From Phaeovibrio sulfidiphilus (GTDB taxonomy: Bacteria > Pseudomonadota > Alphaproteobacteria > Rhodospirillales > Rhodospirillaceae): a DNA stretch of 64,000 bases. A program made the position numbers and the translations under genes. The stretch lies in NCBI RefSeq assembly GCF_014861485.1, contig NZ_JACZHT010000001.1, positions 496,001 to 560,000 of the forward strand, in the 5' to 3' direction. Of the stretch, positions 40,521 through 50,401 are shown piece by piece (the first letter of the stretch is position 1; the number at the start of each line of letters is the position of its first letter). Below the pieces are notes generated by a model. It was not told the origin of the DNA and made no database searches. It saw only the letters and a program-made list of their open reading frames with translations.

Positions 40521-43500
40521 CTAGCGAATCGCCAGACCCCCTGCAACCGGGGCGGTGGACAGGGTCGCCGGGGTGTCGCGGCCCAGCTGCCCCAGCAAGG
40601 AGCGCAGGGCCTCGACGAAACGGACATCCCGCGGCGCGTCGGGATCCGGAAGAATGGCCTGGTAGACGCTGGAGATCCGCAGCACGCGGCCCAGGTCGCC
40701 GGGCCGGATATGGACGTGCAGCGTGTCCAGATTGCTGTCCACAAACTCCCGGGACAGACCCGTCAGGGCCACGGCGGCCCGGACGGCCGTGTCCCGGTCC
40801 TCCATTCCCGCCAAGGCCTCGGCAAAGGCGGCCTGGAGGGAGGTCACCGGATTGGTGCTGGAGCGCAGGCGGGCCATCTCGGCCGGGGTCAGATAGGCCC
40901 GCATCACCAGGTCGGCGCCGGTAGCCTCCGAGCCGGGCAGGCCGGGAGCCCGCCCCGCCGGAGCCGCCGGGAGGGCCGCCGTGCGTCCCGGAACGGCCAC
41001 GTCGAGGGTGGCCAGGATCCGCTCCCCGTAGAGAGACCACACCACGGCGCCGGCGGCCACAACCGCAAGCCCCAGCCCCAAAAGGACAAGCAGGATCACC
41101 GCGATCTTGCGGCCCGTCCGTGCGGGGGCCGCCACAGCCCGCGCGGAAGCCGCCTTGACAGCCGGGGCCGGAGCCGGCGCCGGGGACGGTTCGGGGGCGA
41201 ACTCGGGGGCCGGAGCGGAACCGGGCACCAGGGGAGCCTCCTGGAACGCTGCCGGAGCCCCGCCCCACTCGGGCCCGGGCCCGTGAGCGGCGTAGTCGGC
41301 CTCGTCGCCGAACGCCGGGGAGGCCCCGGGCGGGCGGGAGCCGGGCTCCGGAAAGGTCACGCTGTCAAAGCTCGGGCCAGGCTCCAGACCCGACAGGGCC
41401 GGTCCGGCCGACCAGTCCGGCGCTGCCGGAGGGAACGGGTCCGCGGACGCGCCCCCGGTCCACGGGGCGGTACTTTCGGGGGGATACGCCTGAGCATCGT
41501 CCGCGCCAGAGGATTGATCCGCCGCCGGCCAGATCTCGTCCGCGAAGGGGAGACCGTTGGGAACCGGCGCCGCCGGAAACGGGACCGCGCCGGGGTCCGG
41601 CACCGCGGCAGAGGCGGAACCAAACGCCGGGTCGGGACCGCGTGCGGCCCCCGCCCCAAAGGCGCCGGCCGCATCGGCCTCGTGCGGGCGGTCCGCGCCA
41701 TCGCGGGGCGGCTGCACGCCCACTGACCCCGTCTCGACAACCGTGACGGTCGTCAGGTCCGTCGTCGCCGATGCGAAGCGGGACACGGCAGCGGCCGCCG
41801 CCGTCATCACGGGAGCGGCCTGCACCCCCCCGGCACCCCGGGGAAGAACCGGCTGGGGGTGATCGGTCACAAGGTGGGCAAGGGTGTCCAGAAGCGGCTG
41901 AAGTGACGAGCCAAAAAACACCTGACGCACACGGTCGCCCCCCTGCCCGGGCTCGCTCCAGGGGAGGGGCGCATGCGCCGCCTGAGCCCGTGCGGGATCG
42001 GGGGTATGACTGGAAACCGGCCCGCCGGACGTGGGCCGCAGAAAGGGCACGTCCGCCACGGGGGGCGGGGCCTCGGGCTCGGGAACCCGGGGGAACTCGG
42101 CGGTCACGGGACGGGCGCCCGGCGCCGGCGGGAGGTCGTCGTACCCGGGCGCGGGAAGGGGAGCGTAAGCCGGATCGGCGGCAAAGGCGGGCGCGTCTTC
42201 GGAGAACGGAGCCGCCGCGGGCTCCGGACCCGTGCCCTGAGCCGGCCACTGCGGACCCCCGTCCGGGATCGGGGCCCGATCCGGATGCTCGATCCGGTGG
42301 GGGCGAACCCCGGGGGACGCGGGGGCCTCGCGCCGCGCGGCGGTGCGGGTCGGGACCGGCGCGGACGGCTCGGGCCGAACCCGCCCGGCGGGCATGCGGC
42401 GGGACGGCAGGGACGGCAGGCGCCCGGGCATGGTCCCGATCGGGGGGAAAAACGAGCCCGGCCCGAAGAACACCAGAACCGGGTGCACCTCCTGACTGCC
42501 GGACGGAGCGACGTCGGCGGGTGTCCCGGTTGCCTCAGACGCCTCCGGCTCCCCGTCTGCCAGGGAGAGATCGGACGTCGCGGGGGGCTCGGCAGACCCG
42601 TCCGGGGCGCTGCCGGCCGACACCGGGGCCTCGGGAAAGGCCGCGTCCGGAAGGGCGGGCTCACGGGCGGTGTCCTCGGACCCGGGCACCCCCGCAGGGG
42701 CGGACCGGTCGGGCGAAACCGAAGCGGATGCCACAGGACCGGGCGAAACCGGTGCGGACGATGCCGGGCCCGACGCACCCGGCTCGGGCAAGGCGGGGTC
42801 GGCAGCCGCGGGCTCTGTCCCGGTGGACTGGGGAACCACCGGCGCAGGCCCGGCGGGCTGGAGTGTCACCGGTTCGGAGGCAGGGAGCGCGGACAGGCCA
42901 AGGACCGGATCGCTGGACGGGACCGCCACGGTCCCGGGCCCCGCCGTCCCATGTACCGTGGGACCGAATGCCGCATCACCGGGCGCCACGTCACCTGGCG
43001 CAACGTCACCCGAGGCCACGCCACCGGGCGCCGTGTCAGCGGGAACATTGTGTCCGGGCTCCGCAGGACCGGGAGCCGTGTCCGTGCCATCCGCGGGGGA
43101 CTGGGGCGCGTGAACCGAGGGGAACGTTCCCAGGATCCGGGGCGACACACCGCCGGAGCCGAGGGATGCAAAGCCCGCCCCCAAAGGCTCCTCGACGGGG
43201 CGCGCGGGCGGGTGGTCCGGAGGGGACACGGGCGCAATCACGGGGAACGGCTCCCCGGTCATGGGGAGAACCGGGCGGACGGGAAGGGGCTCCGGATCCG
43301 GCACGGTGGCGCCGTGCCCGGGCCGGGACACAGGGGGAGCGGACACAGGCCCGGCGGACACCCCATCCGGGGCCGGAGCCGGCGGCTCGCCGGAGGATGT
43401 GTCGGCAGCGGCGGTGTCAGCCGGGGCCTCCGCTGGCGTCCCAAAGGGTGACGCGTGGGCCGCGCCGGTGTCATCCGGAGCCGCTACTGGCGCCGCAACG

Positions 43501-44237
43501 GGTGCTGTGACAGCAGCGGTACCAGCCGGAGCCGCCACGGGTGTCTCAACAACTGGCGCATGGGCAGCGGGCGCCACAACGGGAGCCGGAGCCGCTACTG
43601 GGGTCGCAACGGGTGCTGTGTCGGCAGCGGTACCAGCCGGAGCCGCCACGGGTGTCTCAACAACTGGCGCATGGGCAGCAGGCGCCACACCGGGGGCCGG
43701 GACCGCTACTGGTGTCTCAACAACTGGCGCATGGGCAGCGGGCGCCGCACCGGGGGCCGGCGCGGGCGCAGGCGTTGCGGAGGACGCCCCGGACCCGGAC
43801 GGACGCGGCACAGGCCGATACGTCGCCCCGGACGGAAAACGCTCGGGGGCCGATGCCGTCGCGGACGCCTCGCTCGCAGGGGAAGCCGCCGTTCCGGGAG
43901 CCTCGCCCGCTACCGAAGCCGACGCCGCAGGGGGCTCCACCGCAACCGAAGACGCCGTCGCCGGGAGTGCCGCCGCAACAGAGGCCGAGACCCCAGCCGA
44001 GGAGGAAGCGGCCTCAGCCGGAGGCGCCGCCGCCGGGGTCTCCGCCACCGGACCTGCAGCAGGCACGGGAGCCACAGGGCCCCCGGGCGTCGGGGTCACC
44101 CCCTCGCCGGACCCGGCCTCCTGCGGCTCTGCCTGCCTCTGAACGGCCCGCCGCCGGGCCCGCGCCAGCCGGCGCTGTGCGGCACTGGAAAGAAAATGCG
44201 GCTGCCCGGGGGTGTGTCGCACACCATCATCCGCCAT
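40521..44237 (-). CDS. Very large Ala/Pro-rich single-pass membrane protein of unknown function
   Basis: The 1238-residue product begins with a cytoplasm-type basic patch (SSAAQRRLARARRRAVQRQA), then about 1000 residues of Ala/Pro/Gly/Val/Thr-rich, probably disordered chain with internal repeats (APAAHAPVVETPVA three times; GDVAPGD repeats). One membrane helix (KIAVILLVLLGLGLAVVAAGAVVW, about 1045-1068) is followed by a compact C-terminal domain of about 170 residues (LTPAEMARLRS, SREFVDSNLDTLHVHIRPGD). Inside the disordered part two short ordered-looking islands stand out: HPVLVFFGPGSFFPPIG and RQVFFGSSLQPLLDTLAHLV. The N-in, C-out topology is inferred from the basic N-terminus. A GTG six bases upstream is an alternative start. 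No family recognised; neighbours (pccB, purD) give no hint. Confidence 0.75.
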   Translation of the reverse strand: MADDGVRHTPGQPHFLSSAAQRRLARARRRAVQRQAEPQEAGSGEGVTPTPGGPVAPVPAAGPVAETPAAAPPAEAASSSAGVSASVAAALPATASSVAVEPPAASASVAGEAPGTAASPASEASATASAPERFPSGATYRPVPRPSGSGASSATPAPAPAPGAAPAAHAPVVETPVAVPAPGVAPAAHAPVVETPVAAPAGTAADTAPVATPVAAPAPVVAPAAHAPVVETPVAAPAGTAAVTAPVAAPVAAPDDTGAAHASPFGTPAEAPADTAAADTSSGEPPAPAPDGVSAGPVSAPPVSRPGHGATVPDPEPLPVRPVLPMTGEPFPVIAPVSPPDHPPARPVEEPLGAGFASLGSGGVSPRILGTFPSVHAPQSPADGTDTAPGPAEPGHNVPADTAPGGVASGDVAPGDVAPGDAAFGPTVHGTAGPGTVAVPSSDPVLGLSALPASEPVTLQPAGPAPVVPQSTGTEPAAADPALPEPGASGPASSAPVSPGPVASASVSPDRSAPAGVPGSEDTAREPALPDAAFPEAPVSAGSAPDGSAEPPATSDLSLADGEPEASEATGTPADVAPSGSQEVHPVLVFFGPGSFFPPIGTMPGRLPSLPSRRMPAGRVRPEPSAPVPTRTAARREAPASPGVRPHRIEHPDRAPIPDGGPQWPAQGTGPEPAAAPFSEDAPAFAADPAYAPLPAPGYDDLPPAPGARPVTAEFPRVPEPEAPPPVADVPFLRPTSGGPVSSHTPDPARAQAAHAPLPWSEPGQGGDRVRQVFFGSSLQPLLDTLAHLVTDHPQPVLPRGAGGVQAAPVMTAAAAAVSRFASATTDLTTVTVVETGSVGVQPPRDGADRPHEADAAGAFGAGAARGPDPAFGSASAAVPDPGAVPFPAAPVPNGLPFADEIWPAADQSSGADDAQAYPPESTAPWTGGASADPFPPAAPDWSAGPALSGLEPGPSFDSVTFPEPGSRPPGASPAFGDEADYAAHGPGPEWGGAPAAFQEAPLVPGSAPAPEFAPEPSPAPAPAPAVKAASARAVAAPARTGRKIAVILLVLLGLGLAVVAAGAVVWSLYGERILATLDVAVPGRTAALPAAPAGRAPGLPGSEATGADLVMRAYLTPAEMARLRSSTNPVTSLQAAFAEALAGMEDRDTAVRAAVALTGLSREFVDSNLDTLHVHIRPGDLGRVLRISSVYQAILPDPDAPRDVRFVEALRSLLGQLGRDTPATLSTAPVAGGLAIR
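43480..43770. repeat. Coding repeats in the Ala/Pro-rich gene
   Basis: GGTGTCTCAACAACTGGCGC occurs at 43540, 43651 and 43711 (spacings 111 and 60 bp, both multiples of three). It encodes the peptide APVVETPV each time. Confidence 0.92.
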
Positions 44238-44317
44238 GGGCACAAATCCTCGTCTGACTAGGGAACCGTCTCACCCGATTCGGCACTTTGGCATGATAAT
44301 ACACAATGGTTAAGAAC

Positions 44318-44362
44318 AAAAAACGGGCAGGCTTCCCGCTGAGGGGGAAACCGCCCGTTTTT
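44318..44362 (-). terminator. Terminator after purD (bidirectional)
   Basis: AAAAACGGGC and GCCCGTTTTT frame a loop that itself can pair (GGTTTCCCCCTC/GGGAAGCC). On the minus strand it lies about 25 bases after the purD stop. Confidence 0.85.
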
Positions 44363-44386
44363 CCCACCGTGTGAATGCGGCGGAGA

Positions 44387-45661
44387 CTAGCGCTCCAGGG
44401 CGCGCCAGGCGATATCCCGGCGACAGAAGCCCTCGGGCCAGTCGATACGGTCAACGGCCTCGTAGGCCCGTTCCCGGGCCTCGGCGACGGTGGACCCGCC
44501 GGCCGCCACGCCCAGAACACGACCGCCGGCCGCGACAATGGAGCCGTCCGGCCCGGGGCGGGTGCCCGCGTGGAAAATCTGGACGCCGGGGGTGGCCGCA
44601 GCCCGCTCCAGCCCCCGGATTTCCGTGCCGGTGCGCGGCGTGCCGGGGTAGCCCTCGGCGGCCATGACCACAACCAGGGCCGTGCCCGCGGACCAGGTCA
44701 GGTCCACACCGGACAGGTCGCCCTGCGCACTGGCCAGCAGGGCCGGGAGAAGATCGCTGTCCAGACGCATCATCAGCACCTGGCACTCGGGATCCCCAAA
44801 ACGGACGTTGTACTCCAGAAGGCGGGGACCGTCGGCGGACACCATCAGCCCGGCGAACAGCACGCCGCTGTAGGGCGTCCCGCGCGCGGCCATGGTGGCC
44901 AGGGTCGGCTCGATAATCTCGGCCATGACCCGCTGCTGGAGCTCGGGCGTCAGGACCGGAGCCGGGGAGTAGGCCCCCATGCCACCGGTGTTGGGGCCCG
45001 TGTCCCCGTCGCCCACCGCCTTGTGGTCCTGGGCGCCCGCAAGGGGAATGGCGCGGGTGCCGTCACACAGGACAAAGAAGCTGACCTCCTCGCCCTCCAG
45101 GAATTCCTCGACGACCACCGTATCCCCGGAGGCGCCGAAGGCCCGGTCGTTCATCATCAGGTCCACGGCGGCAACGGCCTCGTCCGGCGTGTCGCACAGG
45201 ATCACGCCCTTGCCCGCGGCCAGACCATCGGCCTTGACCACCAGGCGCCCGCCCTGCTTGCGGATGTAGGCCTTTGCGGCCTCGGGATCGGTGAAGGACG
45301 CGTAGGCCGCCGTGGGAACCCCGGCCTCCGACGCGATGTCCTTCATGAAGGCCTTGGACTCCTCCAGGCGCGCGGCGCCGCGGCCCGGACCGAAGACCGG
45401 AATCCCGGCCTCCCGCAGGGCGTCCGCCACACCGGCCACAAGGGGAGCCTCGGGGCCAACCACCACCAGGCCCACGCCCTCCTCCCGGGCCAGGGCCACG
45501 ACCGCCGGGCCATCGTCCGGCGCAACGGGGACGCAGCGGGCCACCGCTCCGATGCCCACGTTGCCCGGTGCGCAGAGAACCTCCTGGCACAGGGGCGAGC
45601 GGGCGAGCTTCCAGCACAGGGCGTGCTCGCGCCCCCCGGAACCGAGAACGAGAACTTTCAT
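44387..45661 (-). CDS. purD: Phosphoribosylamine-glycine ligase PurD
   Basis: PurD joins phosphoribosylamine and glycine with ATP (GAR synthesis), the second step of purine synthesis. The 424 residues have [22 protein letters not shown]-grasp strands [16 protein letters not shown], the substrate loop [14 protein letters not shown], and metal-binding [13 protein letters not shown]. The start at 45661 has GGAG about 9 bases upstream. It follows prs by 19 bp, so PRPP supply and its use in purine synthesis are likely co-transcribed. Confidence 0.96.
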   Translation of the reverse strand: MKVLVLGSGGREHALCWKLARSPLCQEVLCAPGNVGIGAVARCVPVAPDDGPAVVALAREEGVGLVVVGPEAPLVAGVADALREAGIPVFGPGRGAARLEESKAFMKDIASEAGVPTAAYASFTDPEAAKAYIRKQGGRLVVKADGLAAGKGVILCDTPDEAVAAVDLMMNDRAFGASGDTVVVEEFLEGEEVSFFVLCDGTRAIPLAGAQDHKAVGDGDTGPNTGGMGAYSPAPVLTPELQQRVMAEIIEPTLATMAARGTPYSGVLFAGLMVSADGPRLLEYNVRFGDPECQVLMMRLDSDLLPALLASAQGDLSGVDLTWSAGTALVVVMAAEGYPGTPRTGTEIRGLERAAATPGVQIFHAGTRPGPDGSIVAAGGRVLGVAAGGSTVAEARERAYEAVDRIDWPEGFCRRDIAWRALER

Positions 45662-45680
45662 GGGGAGACTCTCCGGAGGA

Positions 45681-46616
45681 TCAGTCGAACAGGCTGGAGA
45701 CGGATGCCTCGCGCGAGACCCGGTGAATGGCCTCCGCCAGAAGCGGCGCAATGCTGATCTGGTGGATGTTGGGCGCCATCTGCATGGCCTCGGTCGCCTT
45801 GATCGAGTCCGTGATGCACAGGGAGTCCAGCGGCGAGGACGCAACACGCGCCACCGCTCCGCCCGACAGGACACCGTGGGTGACATAGGCGGACACGGAC
45901 AGGGCGCCGGCCTCCTTCAGGGCCAGGGCCGCGTTGCACAGGGTGCCGGCCGAGTCCACGATGTCGTCGATCAGGATGCAGTTCCGTCCGGCGACCTCAC
46001 CGATGATGTTCATGACCTCGGACACGCCCGCCTGCTCGCGGCGCTTGTCGATGATGGCCAGCTCGGTGTCGTTCAGGCGCTTGGCCAGGTCGCGGGCACG
46101 GACCACGCCGCCCACGTCCGGAGACACGACCACCGGCATGTCGCCTTTGTAGGTCTCCAGGATGTGCTTGGAGAACACGGGCGCCGCGTAGAGGTTGTCG
46201 AGGGGAATGTCGAAGAAGCCCTGGATCTGTCCGGAGTGGAGATCCACGGTCACCACCCGGTTTGCACCGGCAACGGTGATCAGGTTGGCCACCAGCTTGG
46301 CGGTGATGGGCGTGCGCGGGCCGGTCTTGCGGTCCTGGCGGGCGTAGCCGAAGTACGGGATCACCGCGGTGATCCGGCGGGCCGAGCCACGCTTGAGGGC
46401 ATCAAGGGTGACCAGCAGCTCCATCAGGCTGTCGTTTGTGGGGAAGCTGGTGGGCTGGATCACGAAGACATCCTTGCCTCGGACGTTTTCGAGGATCTCG
46501 ACCCAGATCTCCATGTCGGAGAAGCGCTTGACGCTCGCGTGGGTCAGTTCGATTCCGAGGTAGCTCCTGATGGCCTCGGCAAGGGGGCGGTTGCTGTTGC
46601 ACGCCAAAATCTTCAT
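45681..46616 (-). CDS. prs: Ribose-phosphate pyrophosphokinase Prs
   Basis: Prs makes PRPP from ribose 5-phosphate and ATP, feeding nucleotide, His and Trp synthesis. The 311 residues show [27 protein letters not shown], the flexible catalytic loop [26 protein letters not shown] and the PRPP loop [13 protein letters not shown]. The start at 46616 matches the family. The ribosome site is weak (GGATACATTCCC). It is first of a prs-purD pair. Confidence 0.96.
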   Translation of the reverse strand: MKILACNSNRPLAEAIRSYLGIELTHASVKRFSDMEIWVEILENVRGKDVFVIQPTSFPTNDSLMELLVTLDALKRGSARRITAVIPYFGYARQDRKTGPRTPITAKLVANLITVAGANRVVTVDLHSGQIQGFFDIPLDNLYAAPVFSKHILETYKGDMPVVVSPDVGGVVRARDLAKRLNDTELAIIDKRREQAGVSEVMNIIGEVAGRNCILIDDIVDSAGTLCNAALALKEAGALSVSAYVTHGVLSGGAVARVASSPLDSLCITDSIKATEAMQMAPNIHQISIAPLLAEAIHRVSREASVSSLFD

Positions 46617-46766
46617 GGGAATGTATCCGGACTGTGAGAAGGGAGAACGCCGGCGGGGGCTGTGCCGGGCCGTTTCGCCGGAGCGGTCGGCCATGGTCTC
46701 CCGGGGTGAGGGGACATTATCAAGCGCGGTCGGCCCTGTAAACCGCGCAGCCGGGGAAATCCCCGG

Positions 46767-48098
46767 CTACTGGAGAGGTGCGGGCTCCGGCTTTGCGGCC
46801 CCGGGGGCACCGGATCCGGAAAGACGGGGATGGGGGTGATACAGCTGGGGCGCGTGGCTGCGCTCGTCGATGTGCATGAGCATCTCGAGGGTCCAGGCCA
46901 CCCGAAGCCCGAGGCGCCACCAGGGCGTGCGGGACGGCCGGGGCAGGACACGCTCGCCCGGGGCCTCGTCGGCGCGGCGGACCGGCTCGGGGGCGTTGAC
47001 CACCGCATCCACAAGAAACGCGGTCTCGGGAAGGGCGGGGGCCCGGTCCGCAAACCGCGGAACCAGGGAGGAGAAAAACGCCTTCGAGGCAATCACGAGC
47101 TTCTCGCCGGTGCTGACCCAGGCGCGGCTGGAGATGGAGTCATAGTCCCGCTCCACCACCTTGTGGCCGATAGCCTGATAGAGCATGCCCGCCGCCTGGA
47201 TCGAGCAGCGGCACACGCCGGGCAGGCCGTGGATTCCGCTGTAGGCGCGCTCATAGAGGCGGTCGGCCTCGTCCAGAAGACGCTTCACCACGGCGGCGAC
47301 CTCCGGGCAGAAGACGGGATCGGCCATCCAGGCGTCCACGTCCAGCCCCTCCTCGCGCAGCCAGGACAGGGGCAGGAACAGGCGTCCCTCCCGGGCGTCC
47401 TCGCCCACGTCGCGGCAAATGTTGGTCAGCTGCATGGCCACGCCCAGATCGCAGGCCCTGGACAGGGTCCGCTCGTAGCGCACGCCCATCAGGACGGTCA
47501 TCATGGCGCCCACCACCGCCGCCACCCGGGCCGCATAGGCCTTCAGGTCGGAGAGGGTCTCGTAGCGGCGCTCGTCCGCGTCCCACTCCATGCCCTCGAT
47601 CAGGGCCTCGGGCAGGGCCTTGGGCATCCGGTACGCCCGGACCATGTCCGAGAACGCCCGGTCGATGGGAGTATCCCAGGGGCGCCCGTCATAGGCCGCG
47701 TCCAGCCGCTTGCGCAGAAGCTGGCAGGCGGCCTTCTTGCGCTCGGCGTCCGGCTCGCAGTCAACGGCGTCGTCCGCCAGGCGGCAGAACGCGTAGAGGG
47801 CGTAGCACGGGTCGCGCCGGTCCCGGGGCAGGAACAGGGACGCCGCGTGGAACGTCAGCGAGCCTCCCTTGATGGTCTCGCGGCAGAAGTCCGAGTCCGT
47901 CTGGAACCCGGAGGGGCGAATGTCAGCCTCCGGCTTCTCCAGCAGCGGGCGGACCAGATCGCTGACGGCATCACAGGGCCGCGGGAAAGACGTCTCCCGG
48001 GGCTTCGCAGCCGACCGCGGGAGGGTGTCGGCCACCGTGGCGCGGCGCGGGGGCTGCGGGCGCGCAAGGGGCATGGTCTCAGGCAAAGGTTGAGGCAT
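46767..48098 (-). CDS. crtB: Phytoene synthase CrtB
   Basis: CrtB condenses two geranylgeranyl diphosphates to phytoene, the first carotenoid step. The 443 residues carry a variable proline-rich N-terminus, then both Asp-rich motifs: DDAVD (109-113) and RDVGED (229-234) in LTNICRDVGEDAREGRLFLP. The C-terminal 90 residues are an extension rich in Pro/Arg. The ATG at 48098 overlaps crtI by 20 bp and has AAGG about 9 bases upstream; an ATG at 48074, just after the crtI stop, is the alternative. Confidence 0.94.
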   Translation of the reverse strand: MPQPLPETMPLARPQPPRRATVADTLPRSAAKPRETSFPRPCDAVSDLVRPLLEKPEADIRPSGFQTDSDFCRETIKGGSLTFHAASLFLPRDRRDPCYALYAFCRLADDAVDCEPDAERKKAACQLLRKRLDAAYDGRPWDTPIDRAFSDMVRAYRMPKALPEALIEGMEWDADERRYETLSDLKAYAARVAAVVGAMMTVLMGVRYERTLSRACDLGVAMQLTNICRDVGEDAREGRLFLPLSWLREEGLDVDAWMADPVFCPEVAAVVKRLLDEADRLYERAYSGIHGLPGVCRCSIQAAGMLYQAIGHKVVERDYDSISSRAWVSTGEKLVIASKAFFSSLVPRFADRAPALPETAFLVDAVVNAPEPVRRADEAPGERVLPRPSRTPWWRLGLRVAWTLEMLMHIDERSHAPQLYHPHPRLSGSGAPGAAKPEPAPLQ

Positions 48099-49635
48099 CC
48101 GGCACGACCTTGTCGAGAATAAGGGCAGAGGACAGAACACCCGGGAGACCGGCGCCGGGGTGCGTCCCCGCGCCAACCAGATACAGGCCGTCCACATCCT
48201 TGCTTCGGTTGTGGGGCCTGAGCCAGGCGCTCTGAAGGAAAAGCGGTTCGGGACCGAAGGCGGCGCCGTCCGTGGACTGGAGGGCCGTTTCGAAGTACGC
48301 CGGGGTGATCATGCGGGAGGTGCTGATCCGGCTTCGGAAACCGGGCATCAGTTCCCGCTCGATGTAGTCGGCGATCCGGTCGCGGTAGGCGTCCGCGGCC
48401 TGGGGCCAGCTCGCGTCCCCGAGCATGTTGGGGACCGGCGAGAGGATATAGAAGGTGTCGTCCCCCTCCGGCGCAACGGACGGGTCCGTCGCCGACGGGC
48501 GGTGAATGTAGAGGCTGAAGTCGTCCGCAAGGTGGCGCCGGTGGAAGATATCGTCCAGCAGGCCCTTGTAGCGGGGGCCCATGGCAATTGTGTGGTGGCC
48601 CATCTCCGGCCACTCGTTGCGGGTGCCCTTTGTGCCAACATACCACACAAACAGGCTCATGGACTGACGCTGGCGACGCTTCGTCAGGGCCGTCAGCGGG
48701 TAGTCGGACGGCAGGAACGTCTTGTAGGTCACGGTGGAGTCGGCGTTGGAGACCACGATATCCGCGCGGATCTCCTCACCCGACATCAGGCGCACGCCCC
48801 GGGCGCGGCGGCCGTCGACCAGGATCTTGTCCACCTGGGCCGAAGTGCGGATCTCGCCGCCCTGGCCCCGGATCAGGTCCGCAAGGCCCTCGGCGAGACG
48901 GCCCGTGCCGCCCATGGCCCACCACACGCCCCAGTGCCGCTCGAGGTAGGCGATCAGGGAGTAGACCGAGGTCACCGAGTACGGGTTGCCGCCCACAAAC
49001 AGGGGGTGGAAGCCCATGCACATCTGAAGGTTCGGGTCCGACATGCACTTGGCCGCGTGCTGGGCCACCGTGCGGTCCGAGCGCAGCCAGGCGAAGTACG
49101 GCACCACCTTCAGCATGTCCCAGAGGGTGTCGAACGGCGTGTCCGACATCTTCTTGAAGCCGATGTTGAAGATGTCGCCGCTTTCCTTCAGGTAGCGCTC
49201 ATAGCCCTCGACGTTGCCCGGCGCGAAGCGGCCGACCTCCTCGCGCATGAACTCGGGATCGTCGTTGACCCGGAAGGTCCGGCCGTCGTTCAGGCGCACG
49301 GTGTAGAACGGATCGAGCTTCTTCAGCTGAACGTGGTCCTCCATACGCTTGCCGCACAGCTCCCACAGGTCCGCGAACATGTAGGGCGCGGTCACGATGG
49401 TGGGGCCGGCGTCAAAGGCGTGGCCGTCCTGGCGGAACACCCGGGCGCGGCCGCCCACGTCGGGCAGCGCCTCCACCACGGTCACCCGGTAGCCCCGGGC
49501 CGAGAGCCGCACCCCGGCGGCGAGACCGCCGAAACCGCTCCCGATCACAACAGCATGGGGACGGGCCTTGCCGACAGCAGGGCGGGAGGCGGTGTCCATG
49601 TCAGGGCGGTGGGGCGCGGAAGCATCCAGGGTCAT
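48079..49635 (-). CDS. crtI: Phytoene desaturase CrtI
   Basis: CrtI is the membrane-associated FAD enzyme that introduces three or four double bonds into phytoene. The 518 residues start with a short arm and the dinucleotide fold VVIGSGFGGLAAGVRLSARG (30-49). Family blocks follow: GGRARVFRQDGHAFDAGPTIV, and near the end GLYLVGAGTHPGAGLPGVLSSA. GGAG is 7 bases before the ATG at 49635. crtI and crtB overlap, so pigments are made from one message. I see no PpsR/CrtJ site (TGT-N12-ACA) in the 170 bp upstream. Confidence 0.96.
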   Translation of the reverse strand: MTLDASAPHRPDMDTASRPAVGKARPHAVVIGSGFGGLAAGVRLSARGYRVTVVEALPDVGGRARVFRQDGHAFDAGPTIVTAPYMFADLWELCGKRMEDHVQLKKLDPFYTVRLNDGRTFRVNDDPEFMREEVGRFAPGNVEGYERYLKESGDIFNIGFKKMSDTPFDTLWDMLKVVPYFAWLRSDRTVAQHAAKCMSDPNLQMCMGFHPLFVGGNPYSVTSVYSLIAYLERHWGVWWAMGGTGRLAEGLADLIRGQGGEIRTSAQVDKILVDGRRARGVRLMSGEEIRADIVVSNADSTVTYKTFLPSDYPLTALTKRRQRQSMSLFVWYVGTKGTRNEWPEMGHHTIAMGPRYKGLLDDIFHRRHLADDFSLYIHRPSATDPSVAPEGDDTFYILSPVPNMLGDASWPQAADAYRDRIADYIERELMPGFRSRISTSRMITPAYFETALQSTDGAAFGPEPLFLQSAWLRPHNRSKDVDGLYLVGAGTHPGAGLPGVLSSALILDKVVPDASTFA

Positions 49636-49803
49636 TGAGGGCTCCAGGTAACAAACACGCCCGGGACCGGGCGAACAGGGGAACGCCCCGAAGGGGCGAG
49701 GGGTATTCATGGGACCAAACCACGGCGGGCGGCATTTTTAAAGCAAAAAAAAGGCAATATGGGGCTGAAAAAGGTTCTCAGTGCCTCATTCCGGGCCGTG
49801 CTG

Positions 49804-50316
49804 TCAGGGCGCCGGAACCCCGAGAGCCTTGCGGAGCCGCCCCAAAAAGTAGCTTCGGTTGTGGGTGTCGGGCTCGCGCCGGGCGGCCTCCTCCAGAAGG
49901 GACAGGAACTCGGCCTTTTCCGCCGGGGTCAGGCATCCGTTGAAGAGGGTCGCGGCCTCGTCCACGATGGCGATGCGGTCGAAGCCCATCTCCCGGACCA
50001 CATCCAGGGCCTCCCCCATCACCGAGGGCGACACGTCGGGGTAAAGCCGGGCGAGGATGTCGGTTTCCACAGAGGCGCGCAGGGAGTCGGAGCTCTGTGG
50101 ACCGTCCTGCAGAAGGGCCAGCGAGACCGCCGCCGCCGCAACGAGGGGGTTGCCGCTCCGCGCCAGGGGCGAGAGGCGCACCTCGCGCAGGTGGGTCACC
50201 CGGGGACCAGGGGCGGGGGCCGCCGGTCGCCGGGGGGCCGGTCGCGCGTTCCGGCGACGGGCCAGAAGAAGGGCCACGAACAGAAGCCCGAGAAAGGCTA
50301 CAAGCCAGAAAAGCAT
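49804..50316 (-). CDS. Membrane-anchored protein of unknown function in the photosynthesis block
   Basis: The 170-residue product has one N-terminal membrane helix (LFWLVAFLGLLFVALLLA, 2-19) followed by Arg/Pro-rich linker and a helical soluble domain (LAALLQ-like VSLALLQDGPQSSDSL, LDVVREMGFDRIAIVDEAATLF, LTPAEKAEFLSLLEEAAR). The domain's spacing of acidic helices recalls TerB-like folds, but I do not claim it. GGAGGA is upstream of the ATG. It lies 85 bp after bchO and 168 bp before crtI on the same strand, so a role linked to pigment synthesis or the photosynthetic membrane is possible. Confidence 0.7.
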   Translation of the reverse strand: MLFWLVAFLGLLFVALLLARRRNARPAPRRPAAPAPGPRVTHLREVRLSPLARSGNPLVAAAAVSLALLQDGPQSSDSLRASVETDILARLYPDVSPSVMGEALDVVREMGFDRIAIVDEAATLFNGCLTPAEKAEFLSLLEEAARREPDTHNRSYFLGRLRKALGVPAP

Positions 50317-50401
50317 GAGAGTCGCATCCTCCGGATGGCGATTCGTTTTGGACCCGGCCCCACACCGCCGACCGTCAGGGGCAAAAGGCGATCCGGGGGC
50401 G

